DNA of 64,000 bases from Sulfurisoma sediminicola (GCF_003865015.1 NZ_BHVV01000008.1:248001-312000); one strand, 5' to 3'. Numbered from the stretch's first letter, positions 54,310 to 64,000 are shown. Notes: generated by a model from the sequence alone, not told the origin. Program-made: numbers and translations.

Positions 54310-54969
54310 TCACCCCAGTTCGTCGAGCGCCTCCGCCGCGATCTCGCGGACCCCGGCATCGGCATCATTGACACAGACGGCGAGCGCCGGCCGCGCTGCC
54401 GCATCCCGACTCAGGCCGAGATAGAAACAGGCATCGGCGCGAATGCGGGCGTCGTCGTGAGCCGCCAGCTCGGCGAGGCGTGGCACCAGCGCCTGCAGCG
54501 CGGCGCTGCCGGCGAGTCCCTCGAAGGTCGCGCTGGCGCCGATGCGGACACTGATGCCGGCCTCGGGATTGGCGACGATGGGCAGCAATTCGACCAGCAG
54601 TTCCGGCTGCGCCTCGATCATGGCGCGCACCCTGGCCAGTTCGCCGTCCTTGAGCAAGGTGTGGAAATAGTCGGCCATGCCGTCTGCGCTGCCCGCCCGC
54701 CGCGCCCATTCCTCGAGCTCGGGCCGGCTGCGCAACCCCGTGAGTTCGAATGGGCCGATGCGCACCCAGGGCAGGGAACGCGCACCCAGCGCTTCCGCCA
54801 CTTCGGGATGCACGGCCACGTTGACGACCTCGAGGCGGCCGAGCATGCCGTCCTTGGCCATCGCCGCGAGGCTGGCGAGCACCGCCGGACAATGCGGACA
54901 GGACGCCACGACCAGCAGCAGCGCGTCCGGAATCCTGCCCGGGTTCAGGCCGGAGTCTGCCACAGGCAC
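54310..54969 (-). CDS. Thioredoxin-like protein with HEAT-type repeats
   Basis: 219 residues. Residues 1-85 are a thioredoxin/glutaredoxin-like domain with a CPHC active-site motif (VVASCPHCPAVLASLA). The rest is helical, with HEAT-like repeats (LQALVPRLAELAAHDDARIRADACFYLG). It overlaps the end of dnaQ by 25 nt and is the last gene of the yafS-rnhA-dnaQ run. A redox or scaffold role is inferred from the domain pair only. Confidence 0.75.
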   Translation of the reverse strand: MPVADSGLNPGRIPDALLLVVASCPHCPAVLASLAAMAKDGMLGRLEVVNVAVHPEVAEALGARSLPWVRIGPFELTGLRSRPELEEWARRAGSADGMADYFHTLLKDGELARVRAMIEAQPELLVELLPIVANPEAGISVRIGASATFEGLAGSAALQALVPRLAELAAHDDARIRADACFYLGLSRDAAARPALAVCVNDADAGVREIAAEALDELG

Positions 54970-55643
54970 ATTCCCTTGCTTTCCTTGGCGATCTCGGCGA
55001 GCACGCGATCATGCTCGGCCAGCTCCTCGGCGCCGGCCCGCAACACCCGCAAGGGCGGCCGCTCGCCCGCCACCGCGGCTCCGGCGGCCGCGGTGGCGGG
55101 TTCGAGATCCATGACCAGGCTTTCCTGGCCGCGCGTCATCGCGAGGTACACCTCGGCCAGCAGCTCGGCGTCGAGCAGCGCGCCGTGCAACTGGCGGCCC
55201 GAATTGTCGACGCCGAAATCCTTGCACAGCGCGTCGAGATTGTTCTTGCGGCCCGGGCGCATCTCGCGCGCCATCTTCAGGGTGTCGATCACGCCGTCGC
55301 AGATGCCGGTCACCGGCTCCAGCCCGAGGAGCGAGAACTCGTGATTGAGGAAACCGACGTCGAAGGCGGCGTTGTGGATCACCAGCTCGGCGCCGCGGAT
55401 GAAGTCGATCAGCTCGGCGGCGATGGCGCCGAACACCGGTTCATTGGCGACGCGCTCGTTGGTGATGCCATGCACCTGCATCGCGCCGGCGTCGATCTCG
55501 CGTTGCGGATTGATGTAGCGATGAAGGCGCTGGCCGGTGAGACGGCGCCCGAACATCTCGACGCAGCCGATTTCGATGATGCGGTGGCCGAGTGCCGGGT
55601 CGAGTCCCGTGGTCTCGGTGTCGAGCATGATTTGTCTGGTCAT
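54945..55643 (-). CDS. dnaQ: DNA polymerase III epsilon subunit (3'-5' proofreading exonuclease)
   Basis: 232 residues. The DEDDh exonuclease motifs are intact: DTETTGLD (ExoI), HNAAFDVGFLNHEF (ExoII) and HGALLDAELLAEVY (ExoIII). A C-terminal tail follows that would bind the alpha subunit. It proofreads replication errors. The gene sits 4 nt after rnhA, the order known from E. coli (yafS-rnhA-dnaQ). Confidence 0.96.
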   Translation of the reverse strand: MTRQIMLDTETTGLDPALGHRIIEIGCVEMFGRRLTGQRLHRYINPQREIDAGAMQVHGITNERVANEPVFGAIAAELIDFIRGAELVIHNAAFDVGFLNHEFSLLGLEPVTGICDGVIDTLKMAREMRPGRKNNLDALCKDFGVDNSGRQLHGALLDAELLAEVYLAMTRGQESLVMDLEPATAAAGAAVAGERPPLRVLRAGAEELAEHDRVLAEIAKESKGMCLWQTPA

Positions 55644-55647
55644 TACA

Positions 55648-56100
55648 CTACCCCTCTCTCACCTGCTCGACGCCGCGCCGCGCCAGCTCGTCGGCCCGCT
55701 CGTTCTCGGCATGGCCGGCATGGCCCCTGACCCAGTGCCACTCGATGCGATGCTGCGCCGCCAGCGCATCGAGCGTGCGCCAGAGGTCCTCGTTCTTCAC
55801 CGGCTTCCGGTCGGCCGTCTTCCAGCCGCGCTTCTTCCAGCCGTGGATCCATTCGCTGATGCCCTTCTGCACGTACTGCGAGTCGGTATGTACGCGCACC
55901 TCCAGCGGCCGCTTGAGCGCGCGCAGCGCCTCGATCACCGCGGTCATCTCCATGCGGTTGTTGGTCGTCGCCGCCTCGCCGCCGAACAGTTCCTTCTCGG
56001 TACCGTTGTAGCGGAGGATCGCCCCCCAGCCCCCCGGACCGGGATTGCCGCTGCAGGCACCGTCGGTATAGATGTCGATGGTCTCGTCGCGCTCGTTCAT
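55648..56100 (-). CDS. rnhA: Ribonuclease HI
   Basis: 150 residues. The catalytic carboxylates appear in [11 protein letters not shown] (D), NNRMEMTAV (E), HTDSQYV (D) and [10 protein letters not shown] (D), and the basic handle in [15 protein letters not shown]. It removes RNA from RNA-DNA hybrids. Its ATG overlaps the stop of the methyltransferase gene by 4 nt. The start [14 protein letters not shown] is the family-typical one. Confidence 0.97.
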   Translation of the reverse strand: MNERDETIDIYTDGACSGNPGPGGWGAILRYNGTEKELFGGEAATTNNRMEMTAVIEALRALKRPLEVRVHTDSQYVQKGISEWIHGWKKRGWKTADRKPVKNEDLWRTLDALAAQHRIEWHWVRGHAGHAENERADELARRGVEQVREG

Positions 56101-56828
56101 TGCGAATCCGCCTTCTTCTGCGTCACCGGCGCCACCAGCGCCCGGGCGCGCGCCTTGCGGTCGGTCCACGTCGGCATGATCAGGCGCATGCCGTGGACGC
56201 GCTTGATCGCCTGCAGCACATAGACCCCGCCGGCGAAGGGCCACCAGCGGTCGCCGGCTCTTTCCATGAAATCCCAGCGGCGCAGCCACTTTTCCTGACG
56301 GGCGGGCGGCGCGTAGCAGCCGAAGGCGCCGGCCCGCGTCTCGAAGCCGAGCAGCGCGAACCAGTCTTTCAGGCGCGGCACGCTGATGTACTGGCCGCGC
56401 CAGGGCGGTGGTAGCGTCCGCCGCGCCAGGCGGCGGCGCGCGCCCCAGAGGCTGAACGGATTGAAGCCGGTGACCACGACGCTGCCTTCGGGCACCAGCA
56501 CGCGCTCGACCTCGCGCAGCACCTGGTGCGGATTGTCCTCGAACTCCAGCGCATGCGGCAGCACCACGAGGTCGATGCTGTTGGTGGCGAAGGGCAGCTG
56601 CAGCGGCGTGGCGCGCACCGCGACGGGACTGACATCCGCACGATCGTCACTGCTGAAGCGGAACGGCATGCGGTTGGCGCGCAGGTAATCGAGCTGGGGC
56701 AGGCCCAGCTGTATCGCGTTGAAACCAAAGATGTCGGCGACGATCTGGTCGTGCCTGGCCAGCTCCCAGTCGAGCACGTAGCGACCCTGCGGCGTCTCCA
56801 GCCAGTCGGCGAAACCGCTGATCGTCAT
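56097..56828 (-). CDS. SAM-dependent methyltransferase, YafS type
   Basis: 243 residues. A class I methyltransferase fold with AdoMet-binding blocks around [19 protein letters not shown] and [19 protein letters not shown]. In E. coli yafS is divergent from gloB and upstream of rnhA, and the same is seen here. The substrate is not known. It is the first gene of the yafS-rnhA-dnaQ-thioredoxin-like run. Confidence 0.85.
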   Translation of the reverse strand: MTISGFADWLETPQGRYVLDWELARHDQIVADIFGFNAIQLGLPQLDYLRANRMPFRFSSDDRADVSPVAVRATPLQLPFATNSIDLVVLPHALEFEDNPHQVLREVERVLVPEGSVVVTGFNPFSLWGARRRLARRTLPPPWRGQYISVPRLKDWFALLGFETRAGAFGCYAPPARQEKWLRRWDFMERAGDRWWPFAGGVYVLQAIKRVHGMRLIMPTWTDRKARARALVAPVTQKKADSQ

Positions 56829-56832
56829 TGGT

Positions 56833-56838
56833 TAGAAT
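56833..56838 (+). promoter_or_regulatory. -10-like TAGAAT just before gloB
   Basis: TAGAAT ends 5 nt before the gloB ATG, which would give a leaderless message. No -35 is obvious. Confidence 0.35.
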
Positions 56839-56843
56839 GCGCC

Positions 56844-57611
56844 ATGAGCATTGCAATCCATCCCCTGCCCGCCTTCGAGGACAACTACATCTGGACCATC
56901 CGCTCGGGCGACACCGTCGCGGTGGTCGATCCCGGCGAGGCCGCACCGGTGCGGCGCTACCTCGAGCAGACCGGCGCGAAGCTCTGCGCCATCCTCATCA
57001 CCCACCGCCACGGCGATCACACCGATGGCATCGCCGCCCTGACGTCCGATACTGCCGTTCCGGTATTCGGACCGTCGCTGGAAGCGGTCGCCGGTGTGAC
57101 GCATCCGCTCGGCGACGGCCAGCGCATCGTAGTGCCGGAGCTCGGCATCGACTTCGAGGTGATCGCCGTGCCGGGCCATACGCGAGGACATGTCGCCTAT
57201 TATCGCCGAGGCCTGCTGTTCTGTGGCGACGTGCTGTTCGGCGCCGGCTGCGGCCGCGTCTTCGAGGGCACCATGGCCGAGATGCAGGCCTCGCTCGCCC
57301 GCCTGGCCGCCCTGCCCGGGGACACCGCCGTGTATTGCGCCCACGAATACACCCAGGCCAACCTGCGCTTCGCCCGTGCCGTCGAGCCCGACAGCGCGGC
57401 CCTGCTGGAGCGCTCGGCTGCGGTGGCGAAACTGCGCGGCGAAGGCCGGCCCACGGTCCCCTCGACCCTGGCCGAGGAACTGGCGACCAACCCCTTCCTG
57501 CGCTGGGACGCCCCCGCCGTCATCGCCGCGGCGCGCGGGCGCCGTGGTTCGCCGCCGCGCGATGCCGTCGAGGTCTTCGCGGCGATCCGCGAGTGGAAAA
57601 ACGGTTTCTGA
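56844..57611 (+). CDS. gloB: Hydroxyacylglutathione hydrolase (glyoxalase II)
   Basis: 255 residues. Metallo-beta-lactamase-type metal motif THRHGDHTDG is intact, with PGHTRGHVAYY and CGDVLFGAGCGR further along and the glutathione-binding end. It hydrolyses S-lactoylglutathione in methylglyoxal detoxification. The conserved order mltD/gloB/yafS/rnhA/dnaQ is preserved. The start has no clear Shine-Dalgarno. Confidence 0.96.
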   Translation: MSIAIHPLPAFEDNYIWTIRSGDTVAVVDPGEAAPVRRYLEQTGAKLCAILITHRHGDHTDGIAALTSDTAVPVFGPSLEAVAGVTHPLGDGQRIVVPELGIDFEVIAVPGHTRGHVAYYRRGLLFCGDVLFGAGCGRVFEGTMAEMQASLARLAALPGDTAVYCAHEYTQANLRFARAVEPDSAALLERSAAVAKLRGEGRPTVPSTLAEELATNPFLRWDAPAVIAAARGRRGSPPRDAVEVFAAIREWKNGF

Positions 57612-57673
57612 AACCGCCGGCAAATTTGCTACCATTCGCGGCCCCCCGGCTCCCTCCCGCCCCCGCTTTGCCA

Positions 57674-59056
57674 ATGTCACTTCGCCTCGTCCTGACGGCC
57701 TGCCTTTGCCTGTTCGCGCTCGCGGCGCGAGCCGAAGTCGTTGCGCCGAACGAGTCGCTGTTGCAACTGTCGCCGGAGCTGTCGCGCGCCGGCACCGAAC
57801 CCTCGGCCAGCACGCTCACCTTCACCCGCGATCCGTCGCAGGAAGTCAAGGACGAGCTGCCGCCGATGCCCACCATCGACCTCACCACGCCGCCGGACGA
57901 CCTGTGGCAGCGCGTGCGCAACGGCTTCGGCATGCCCGACCTGCACAGCCCGCTGGTGGCCGAACGCCAGGCCTGGTACCTCAACCGCCCCGAACTGCTG
58001 AAACGCGTGTTCGAACGCAGCCGCAAGTATCTGCATCACATCGTCGAGGAAACCGAGAAGCGCGGCATGCCCACCGAGCTGGCGCTGCTGCCGATCGTCG
58101 AGAGTTCCTTCAACCCGCTGGCACGCTCGCCGGCCCGCGCACTGGGCATGTGGCAGTTCATCCCCTCGACCGGCAGGAGCTACAACCTCAAGCAGAACTA
58201 CTGGATGGACCAGCGTCGCGACATCATCGCCTCGACCAGCGCCGCGCTCGAGTACCTGCAGAACATTTACGAGATGCACGGCGACTGGCATCTGGCGCTG
58301 GCCTCGTACAACTGGGGCGAGCATGCCGTCGCCCGAGCCGTCGGCAAGAACCAGGCGAAAGGACTGCCAACCGACTATGCCCATCTCACCATGCCGGCCG
58401 AAACGCGCTACTACGTGCCGAAGCTGCAGGCGATCAAGAACATCATCGCCCAGCCCGAGCTGTTCGGTTTCCGTCTCGATCAGATACCGAACAAACCCTA
58501 CTTCGGCACCGTCGACATCGGCAACGACATGGACATCTCACTCGCCGCCAAGCTGGCCGAGACGCCGATCGAAGAGTTCATCGCGCTCAATCCCGCCTAC
58601 CACCGGCCGGTCGTCCCCGGCGACAACCGCAGCCCGCTGGTGGTTCCCGCCGACAAGGTAGACGCTTTCCGCCGCAACCTCGAGCGCTACGAGGCCGAGG
58701 ACAAGCCCCTGTCGAGCTGGCAGACCTACACTTTGAAGCAGGGCGAGCGCCTCGACAGCGTCGCCGCCCGCTTCGGCCTGACCACGGCCCGCCTCAAGCA
58801 GCTCAACGGCATCACGCCGCGCGTCAAGGTCGGGCCGGGCTTCAGCCTGCTGGTGCCAGGCAAGGGCGCGCAGGCGGCGGCCGAAGCCGTGGCGGGCAAG
58901 CTGCCACAGGCCCAGGCGGATGCTCCGGCACCCAAGCGCGGCAAGAAGGCGGCGAAGGGAGCCAAGCCGGGGAAAGGCGCGAAGACGCCCAAGAAATCCG
59001 CCTCGGCCAAGCCGGTCGGCAAGCCGCGTCCGGCAGCGAAGGGCAAGAAGCGCTGA
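57674..59056 (+). CDS. mltD: Membrane-bound lytic transglycosylase D (LysM) with Lys-rich tail
   Basis: 460 residues. Signal peptide (RLVLTACLCLFALAARA), then a lytic transglycosylase domain with the catalytic Glu in LLPIVESSFNP and the GMWQFIPSTGR motif, then a LysM domain (YTLKQGERLDSVAARFGLTTARLKQLNG). The last 45 residues or so are Lys/Ala/Pro-rich (KRGKKAAKGAKPGKG). It cleaves peptidoglycan glycan strands. No lipobox is evident, unlike E. coli MltD. The tail is unusual. Confidence 0.92.
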   Translation: MSLRLVLTACLCLFALAARAEVVAPNESLLQLSPELSRAGTEPSASTLTFTRDPSQEVKDELPPMPTIDLTTPPDDLWQRVRNGFGMPDLHSPLVAERQAWYLNRPELLKRVFERSRKYLHHIVEETEKRGMPTELALLPIVESSFNPLARSPARALGMWQFIPSTGRSYNLKQNYWMDQRRDIIASTSAALEYLQNIYEMHGDWHLALASYNWGEHAVARAVGKNQAKGLPTDYAHLTMPAETRYYVPKLQAIKNIIAQPELFGFRLDQIPNKPYFGTVDIGNDMDISLAAKLAETPIEEFIALNPAYHRPVVPGDNRSPLVVPADKVDAFRRNLERYEAEDKPLSSWQTYTLKQGERLDSVAARFGLTTARLKQLNGITPRVKVGPGFSLLVPGKGAQAAAEAVAGKLPQAQADAPAPKRGKKAAKGAKPGKGAKTPKKSASAKPVGKPRPAAKGKKR

Positions 59057-59111
59057 TCGCGCACGCCGACGCGGCCCATTGCCGCTGCGGCGCCAGGCGA
59101 GCCCCGCGGTA

Positions 59112-59570
59112 TCAGAGGCAGCCCTCGGACTGGGCATGGCCCAGCGTCAGTCCGCCGCGCCCGATGCGTCGCCGCAACTCGATGCATTTCAGAGAACTCG
59201 CCGGATCCTTTTCCGCCTGCCTGTCGCGCTCGGCATCCTGCCGCGCCTGCTCCGCGGCTTCTGCTGCCCGCAAACGTTCCTCTTCCATGCTCGGCCGGCG
59301 CGGCCAGCCGTCGGCGGACACGGGCACGACATCCGTTCCCGCGGCTGGCGGAGCCTGAGGTAATGCCACAGGGGCCGACGGCTCCGGCACCTCATGGTCT
59401 AGTTCCTGTTCGAATCGGGTGCCCGGACGACAGGGCGTCGCGGAATAGCCGACCGTACCGGACTCGCTCCTGCACTTGTAGATCGTTTCGGCCCCGGTCG
59501 GGCCTGCGACCAGACCCGCCAGCAGCGCCAGCACCGCGCAGCTGTGTCGCGGCGGCACTTTCCTCAGCAT
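59112..59570 (-). CDS. DUF4124-type secreted protein
   Basis: 152 residues. A signal peptide (SCAVLALLAGLVAGPTGA) precedes the DUF4124 core (YKCRSESGTVGYSATPC). A Pro/Ala-rich linker leads to a charged helical segment and a C-terminal CIELRRRIG...GCL cysteine pair. The function of DUF4124 is unknown. The start at 59570 is chosen for the signal peptide. It is just downstream of the DUF3141 gene on the same strand. Confidence 0.78.
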   Translation of the reverse strand: MLRKVPPRHSCAVLALLAGLVAGPTGAETIYKCRSESGTVGYSATPCRPGTRFEQELDHEVPEPSAPVALPQAPPAAGTDVVPVSADGWPRRPSMEEERLRAAEAAEQARQDAERDRQAEKDPASSLKCIELRRRIGRGGLTLGHAQSEGCL

Positions 59571-59580
59571 CGCGGCGCAG

Positions 59581-61947
59581 TCATCGCTTGGCCGAACCCG
59601 CGCCCTTCTTCTGGACTGACTTTGCCGAAGTACGTACACGCGGCGACTTCGGCAGCGCTGCCTTCGGGATTTTCAGCACGCTGCGTACACGCTCGAGCGC
59701 CAACCGTTGCTCGGCGGTGGGATCGGAGGCCAGCAACTCGGGATCGCTGACCACTGCGTCCATCAGCGCCAGCAGACGCTGGCGCTCCTGCGGATCGGCG
59801 ACCAGGCCCGGCAGCGTCGCCAGAGCCTTTTCCGGCTCGAAGCGCACGATGATTTCCTGTATGCCACGGATGCGGCGCAATTCTGCGGGCGGGTTATCCG
59901 GCAGCAGGTCGCGATATTTCCTGGCGAGGCTGGCCCGCATTTCCAGCCGCGACAGCGGCATCGGCTCGCCGTGCCGATGCAGCAGGAAGCCGACGCGGGC
60001 GGCGGCCTCGGCGAAGCCGCCTTCGGCGATCTGCGCCAGGGCTGCCTGCACCACCGGCAGCTGCCGCGCCTCGATCACCGGCTCGTCCGGGGAAGCGCCC
60101 TGCCCGTCGGCCTGGCGCAGCGCGAAGAGGTTGCCATAGACCTCGAAGAACGTCGCTTCGCTGACCGCGTTATTGACATCACGATAGAAGTCGAGCGACG
60201 CCGCAATCAGGTCGGATCCCATCGCCTCGAGCTGGCGCCAGGGATGGCTGGCGTCGAGCGGATGGCGCTGCGAGCGGATCATCGCCGCCGCCGGCGCCAG
60301 CCAGCCCAGCCACGGGTTGAGCTCCGAAATCGCCCAGCGCTGGGCTCGCAGCGGATGGAAGGTTCGGGCCATTTCGGCGGTGAATTCGCTGGACATGGCC
60401 TGCACCATCGGCTGCGCGAACAGTTCGTAGGCATGCTGGTTGAATTCCGACACCGCGGCCGCCGCCTCGAACGGCTTCTCGTCCGTGCGCTGGAAGCGAT
60501 TGAGCCTGGCTACGATGTCTTCGAGCCGGCGTTCGACGAATTCCACCTCGTAGCTCTTGCCGCCGCCCTTGCTTTCCACCGTCATGATGTTCATGCCATA
60601 GAGACCGGGCGGCAGCGCCTCGATCGATTTCAGCACCGAGACGATCTGCGCGTGTTCCTTTCGCGCCACGCCGCCGGAGACGAAAATGCCGAGGTGGCCG
60701 ACGTCCTCATGCAGCAGCCCGACGATGACCTGGCCACGGGCCTTGATCTCTTCGGTGGAGCCATAGACATCGGCGACCCAGTTGAAGGCCTGTTCGGGCG
60801 GCGTGATGTTGTCGCCCATCGAGGCGAAAAGCACGATCGGCGAACGGATCTCGCGCAGATCGAGGTTGCGCCCGGATTTCGCTTTGATGCCACCGCCCCA
60901 CAGCTTGTTGCCGACGAAGAGATTCTGGGTGATCCACTCGATCTCCTCTCGATTCATCAGGAAGAAGCCGCCCCACCAGCGCTCGAACTCGAGGAAGCGC
61001 GGCGGCTCGGTATCGACGTTGGCGAAGAGGTGGTAGTACTTCTTCCAGAACGTGTTGGCCGGATTGAGGTTCTCGAAGTTCTGCACCAGCCAGGCGCCGT
61101 CGAAGATGCCGTCGGACTGGTCGGAAATGAAGGACGACAGCCAGGTACCGCCGAGCAGCCCGCCCGAATAGCGCATCGGATTGTCGTTCTCGCCCTCCTC
61201 CCAGGCGCCGCTCCAGTAGGACATGGGGGCGCCGTTGATGACGATCGGGCCGGTGTCCTCCGGGCCGGCGGCCGCCAGCATCATCGCCGCCCAGCCTCCC
61301 TGGCAGTTGCCGACGATGACCGGCTTGGGGCTGTCCGGATGGAGTTCCCGCACCTTCTTGACGAAGACCGACTCGGCTTCGCAGACATCGAGCAGCGTCT
61401 GCCCCGGTTCGGGGCGCGGGAAGAAGATCACGAAATAGACCGGATGCCCCTCGCGCAGCGCGACGCCGACCTGCGAGTCGTCCTTGAAGCCGCCGATGCC
61501 CGGCCCGTGCCCGGCGCGCGGATCGATGATCATGTAGGGCCGGCGCTTCGGATCGACCTTGACGCCCTTGGGCGGGATGATGCGCAACAGCGCATAGTTG
61601 ACCGGCCGCGCCAAGGTACGCGCATCGAGCACCGTCTCGTAGTCGAAGTGCAGGACCGGCGGCTGCCCCGCGCGCTTGTGCTCGACGAACTGGTTGCCGC
61701 GCTGGTAGAGGGTGTCCCAGAACAACAGCGAGCGTTCCGCCAGATCGGTGACATAGCCCGTCCACCCGGCCGCCAGCGACCCCATGTCCCCGGGTGTTTT
61801 GGCGACGCTGGCGGATTTCTCCGCCCAGGCATCGGCGAGTCGATCCCGCAGACGTTGCTGGGCGGTTTGCAGGCGATGCGCCAGCAAGGTGCCCACCTTG
61901 CGATTGACTTCGGTACTGCGAACGAGCTGCTCTTGACCGTTTTTCAT
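59581..61947 (-). CDS. PHA-synthase-like alpha/beta hydrolase (DUF3141)
   Basis: 788 residues. The alpha/beta core has the elbow VGNCQGGWA with a Cys nucleophile at about C215, as in PhaC (GxCxGG), and the DUF3141 layout (FWDTLYQRGNQFVEH; DPRAGHGPGIGGFKDDSQVG). The C-terminal 300 residues are helical and end in a Lys/Ser-rich tail. Neither phaC nor phasin genes are near, so polyester synthesis is not shown; a hydrolase or transacylase role is equally possible. The start at 61947 is the first good ATG. Confidence 0.85.
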   Translation of the reverse strand: MKNGQEQLVRSTEVNRKVGTLLAHRLQTAQQRLRDRLADAWAEKSASVAKTPGDMGSLAAGWTGYVTDLAERSLLFWDTLYQRGNQFVEHKRAGQPPVLHFDYETVLDARTLARPVNYALLRIIPPKGVKVDPKRRPYMIIDPRAGHGPGIGGFKDDSQVGVALREGHPVYFVIFFPRPEPGQTLLDVCEAESVFVKKVRELHPDSPKPVIVGNCQGGWAAMMLAAAGPEDTGPIVINGAPMSYWSGAWEEGENDNPMRYSGGLLGGTWLSSFISDQSDGIFDGAWLVQNFENLNPANTFWKKYYHLFANVDTEPPRFLEFERWWGGFFLMNREEIEWITQNLFVGNKLWGGGIKAKSGRNLDLREIRSPIVLFASMGDNITPPEQAFNWVADVYGSTEEIKARGQVIVGLLHEDVGHLGIFVSGGVARKEHAQIVSVLKSIEALPPGLYGMNIMTVESKGGGKSYEVEFVERRLEDIVARLNRFQRTDEKPFEAAAAVSEFNQHAYELFAQPMVQAMSSEFTAEMARTFHPLRAQRWAISELNPWLGWLAPAAAMIRSQRHPLDASHPWRQLEAMGSDLIAASLDFYRDVNNAVSEATFFEVYGNLFALRQADGQGASPDEPVIEARQLPVVQAALAQIAEGGFAEAAARVGFLLHRHGEPMPLSRLEMRASLARKYRDLLPDNPPAELRRIRGIQEIIVRFEPEKALATLPGLVADPQERQRLLALMDAVVSDPELLASDPTAEQRLALERVRSVLKIPKAALPKSPRVRTSAKSVQKKGAGSAKR

Positions 61948-62089
61948 TGCCGCACCCCTGGTTACCGTCGATAGCCGGTGTTGCACTGCACCATTGACAA
62001 ATATAGCTCAGAACCGGCTAAAGGTATATTGCGCGTCATCAGCAATTCACGTCCGGGCGTTGAAACCTTCAAGACCCCTTGGTGAGCCA

Positions 62090-63130
62090 ATGAAGATTCA
62101 TTTCGCCGCGATCATCGCACTTGTTCTCGCCGGCTGCGCGCCCATGAGCCGCCTGCCGCCCGTCGACCAGAAGGCCACCCAGGTCGAACGCGACAAGCAA
62201 CTCGAACTCGCCCTGCGCGAGAACTTCAAGCGCACGGCGCGCCTCAACGCGGTCGGCTGGCGCGTCCTCAGCGCCAATACCGATGCCTGCGGCGAAGCCG
62301 TGCAGGCGGCTTATGGCGTGATCTCCCGCGATGCCGACTCCATGCCCCAGGAATACCGGCCGATCTTCGAAAAACTCTACGGCAGGCATCCGCACGACGT
62401 CATCCTGACTGTCTTTCCCGACTCGCCCGCCGCGCGCGCCGGACTGATGCCGGGGGACCTCATCGTGGCGATCGGCAACCGCGACACTTCCACCGCGGAC
62501 AACAAAAAGGCCGGTCGGGAACTCGCGATGAAGACCCGGGCCGGGGAGCCCCTGCAGCTGCGGATACGGCGCGCCGGCATCGACAAGGTCGTCACCATCA
62601 GTCCGCAACTGACCTGTGCCTATCCGATCGACCTGGTCACCAACGATTCCGTCAATGCGGCTGCCGACGGCGGCCGCATCCTGGTGACGAGCGGCATGAT
62701 GCGCTTCGCCGCCACCGACGACGAACTGGCACTGGTGCTCGGCCACGAACTCGCCCACAACACCCAAAAGCACGTCCAGGCGCAGATGGGCAACCGCATG
62801 ATCGGCACCCTGCTCGGCATCGCCGTGTCCATCGCCATCGGCGTCGATATCAGCCAGCTCGGCGGCGACCTCGGCGGGATGGTCTACAGCCAGGACTTCG
62901 AGTCCGAGGCCGACTACGTCGGCACCTACTTCGTCGCCAAGGCGGGTTTCCCGGTAGAGCAGGCCGCGGACTTCTGGCGCCGCATGGCGGTGGAACAGCC
63001 GCAGGCCATCGCCCACGGCTCCACCCACCCCGACACGGCCAGCCGCTTCACCGGCATCGAGGCCGCCGCCCGGGAGGTCGCGGAGAAGCGTGCCGCCGGA
63101 CGGCCGCTGCTACCCGAGATGAAGCAATAA
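62090..63130 (+). CDS. PDZ-M48 metalloprotease lipoprotein
   Basis: 346 residues. The lipobox IALVLAGCA gives a predicted lipoprotein. A PDZ domain (about residues 95-175, FPDSPAARAGLMPGDLIVAI) precedes an M48 catalytic domain with intact HELAH and the third ligand in SEADYVG. It probably degrades or matures envelope proteins. The contrast with the RExxH homologue at 35591-36433 is notable. A TTGACA at 61994-61999 may be its -35, but no good -10 is found. Confidence 0.9.
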   Translation: MKIHFAAIIALVLAGCAPMSRLPPVDQKATQVERDKQLELALRENFKRTARLNAVGWRVLSANTDACGEAVQAAYGVISRDADSMPQEYRPIFEKLYGRHPHDVILTVFPDSPAARAGLMPGDLIVAIGNRDTSTADNKKAGRELAMKTRAGEPLQLRIRRAGIDKVVTISPQLTCAYPIDLVTNDSVNAAADGGRILVTSGMMRFAATDDELALVLGHELAHNTQKHVQAQMGNRMIGTLLGIAVSIAIGVDISQLGGDLGGMVYSQDFESEADYVGTYFVAKAGFPVEQAADFWRRMAVEQPQAIAHGSTHPDTASRFTGIEAAAREVAEKRAAGRPLLPEMKQ

Positions 63131-63142
63131 GCGCCTGAGCGC

Positions 63143-64000
<858 letters not shown>

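Noticed and set aside
61994-62030. Complete sigma-70 promoter before the PDZ-M48 gene
   Set aside because: TTGACA is perfect, but the nearest TATATT is 25 nt away, too far; the hexamer at 17 nt (GCTAAA) is weak.

Overview
The window is a high-GC (visibly about 65-70%), gene-dense chromosomal segment of a betaproteobacterium, most likely Rhodocyclales (Azonexaceae/Zoogloeaceae/Rhodocyclaceae type). The assignment is an inference. It rests on protein styles (a bc1 cytochrome b with the beta/gamma-type PVWY Qo motif, recJ beside an RpfE-type gene, RF2 with programmed frameshift, MnmC directly after lysS, uvrA divergent from an MFS gene followed by ssb) and on the absence of phage, plasmid, IS or CRISPR features. 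About 58 protein genes, one tRNA and the 4.5S SRP RNA can be supported.

Layout. 1-2170 (minus): petABC cytochrome bc1 operon, cut at the left edge in petC. 2455-5004 (minus): dnaX-ybaB-recR. 5099-5952 (minus): a Met/Gly-rich LTXXQ-type periplasmic protein and the SRP RNA. 5961-9188 (minus): an alpha/beta hydrolase and comEC. 9238-11452 (plus): DUF2062 protein and an MscS-type channel. 11469-13401 (minus): lolC/E-lolD. 13509-20668 (plus): rpfE-like gene flanked by two inverted copies of a GC-rich repeat, recJ, a P-type ATPase with Na,K-ATPase-like membrane residues, a Lys-rich secreted protein, and prfB with its frameshift. 20739-24835 (minus, lower GC): kdpD(short)-kdpE-kup, a potassium cassette without kdpFABC. 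25062-26060: periplasmic catalase-like protein behind an ECF-like promoter. 26258-29241 (plus): ModE-like regulator and modABC. 29288-36433: small orphan, prfC, lysS-mnmC, a glycine-zipper protein and an M48-like lipoprotein whose HExxH has become RExxH. 36486-38061: gltX and tRNA-Val(CAC). 38524-42249: two uncharacterised small proteins and uvrA. 42342-44018 (plus): MFS transporter and ssb. 44067-51005 (minus): IclR regulator, TRAP transporter dctPQM, a TerC-universal stress fusion, and a 2-hydroxyacid dehydrogenase. Divergent from this is mmsA, then an AEC permease (51113-53538). 53711-54271: two small conserved proteins. 54310-59056: the conserved block dnaQ-rnhA-yafS / gloB-mltD. 59112-63130: DUF4124 protein, a PHA-synthase-like DUF3141 protein and an intact PDZ-M48 lipoprotein. 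63143-64000: an oligopeptide-type ABC ATPase cut by the right edge.

Functionally the region is mostly core: respiration, replication/repair (dnaX, recR, recJ, uvrA, ssb, dnaQ, rnhA, comEC) and translation (prfB, prfC, lysS, gltX, mnmC, tRNA-Val, SRP RNA). Accessory transport modules for K+, molybdate, organic acids and peptides are inserted among these. The most unusual items are the short-KdpD/KdpE/Kup operon, the TerC-USP fusion with its own internal ribosome site, the RExxH M48 homologue, the Pro/Glu repeat insert in the TRAP permease, the Na,K-ATPase-like pump and several regulatory motifs (NtrC-like palindrome before petA, paired TGTAACA boxes, ECF-like promoter, paired dyads before modA). 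No wholly new multi-gene system is obvious from sequence alone.
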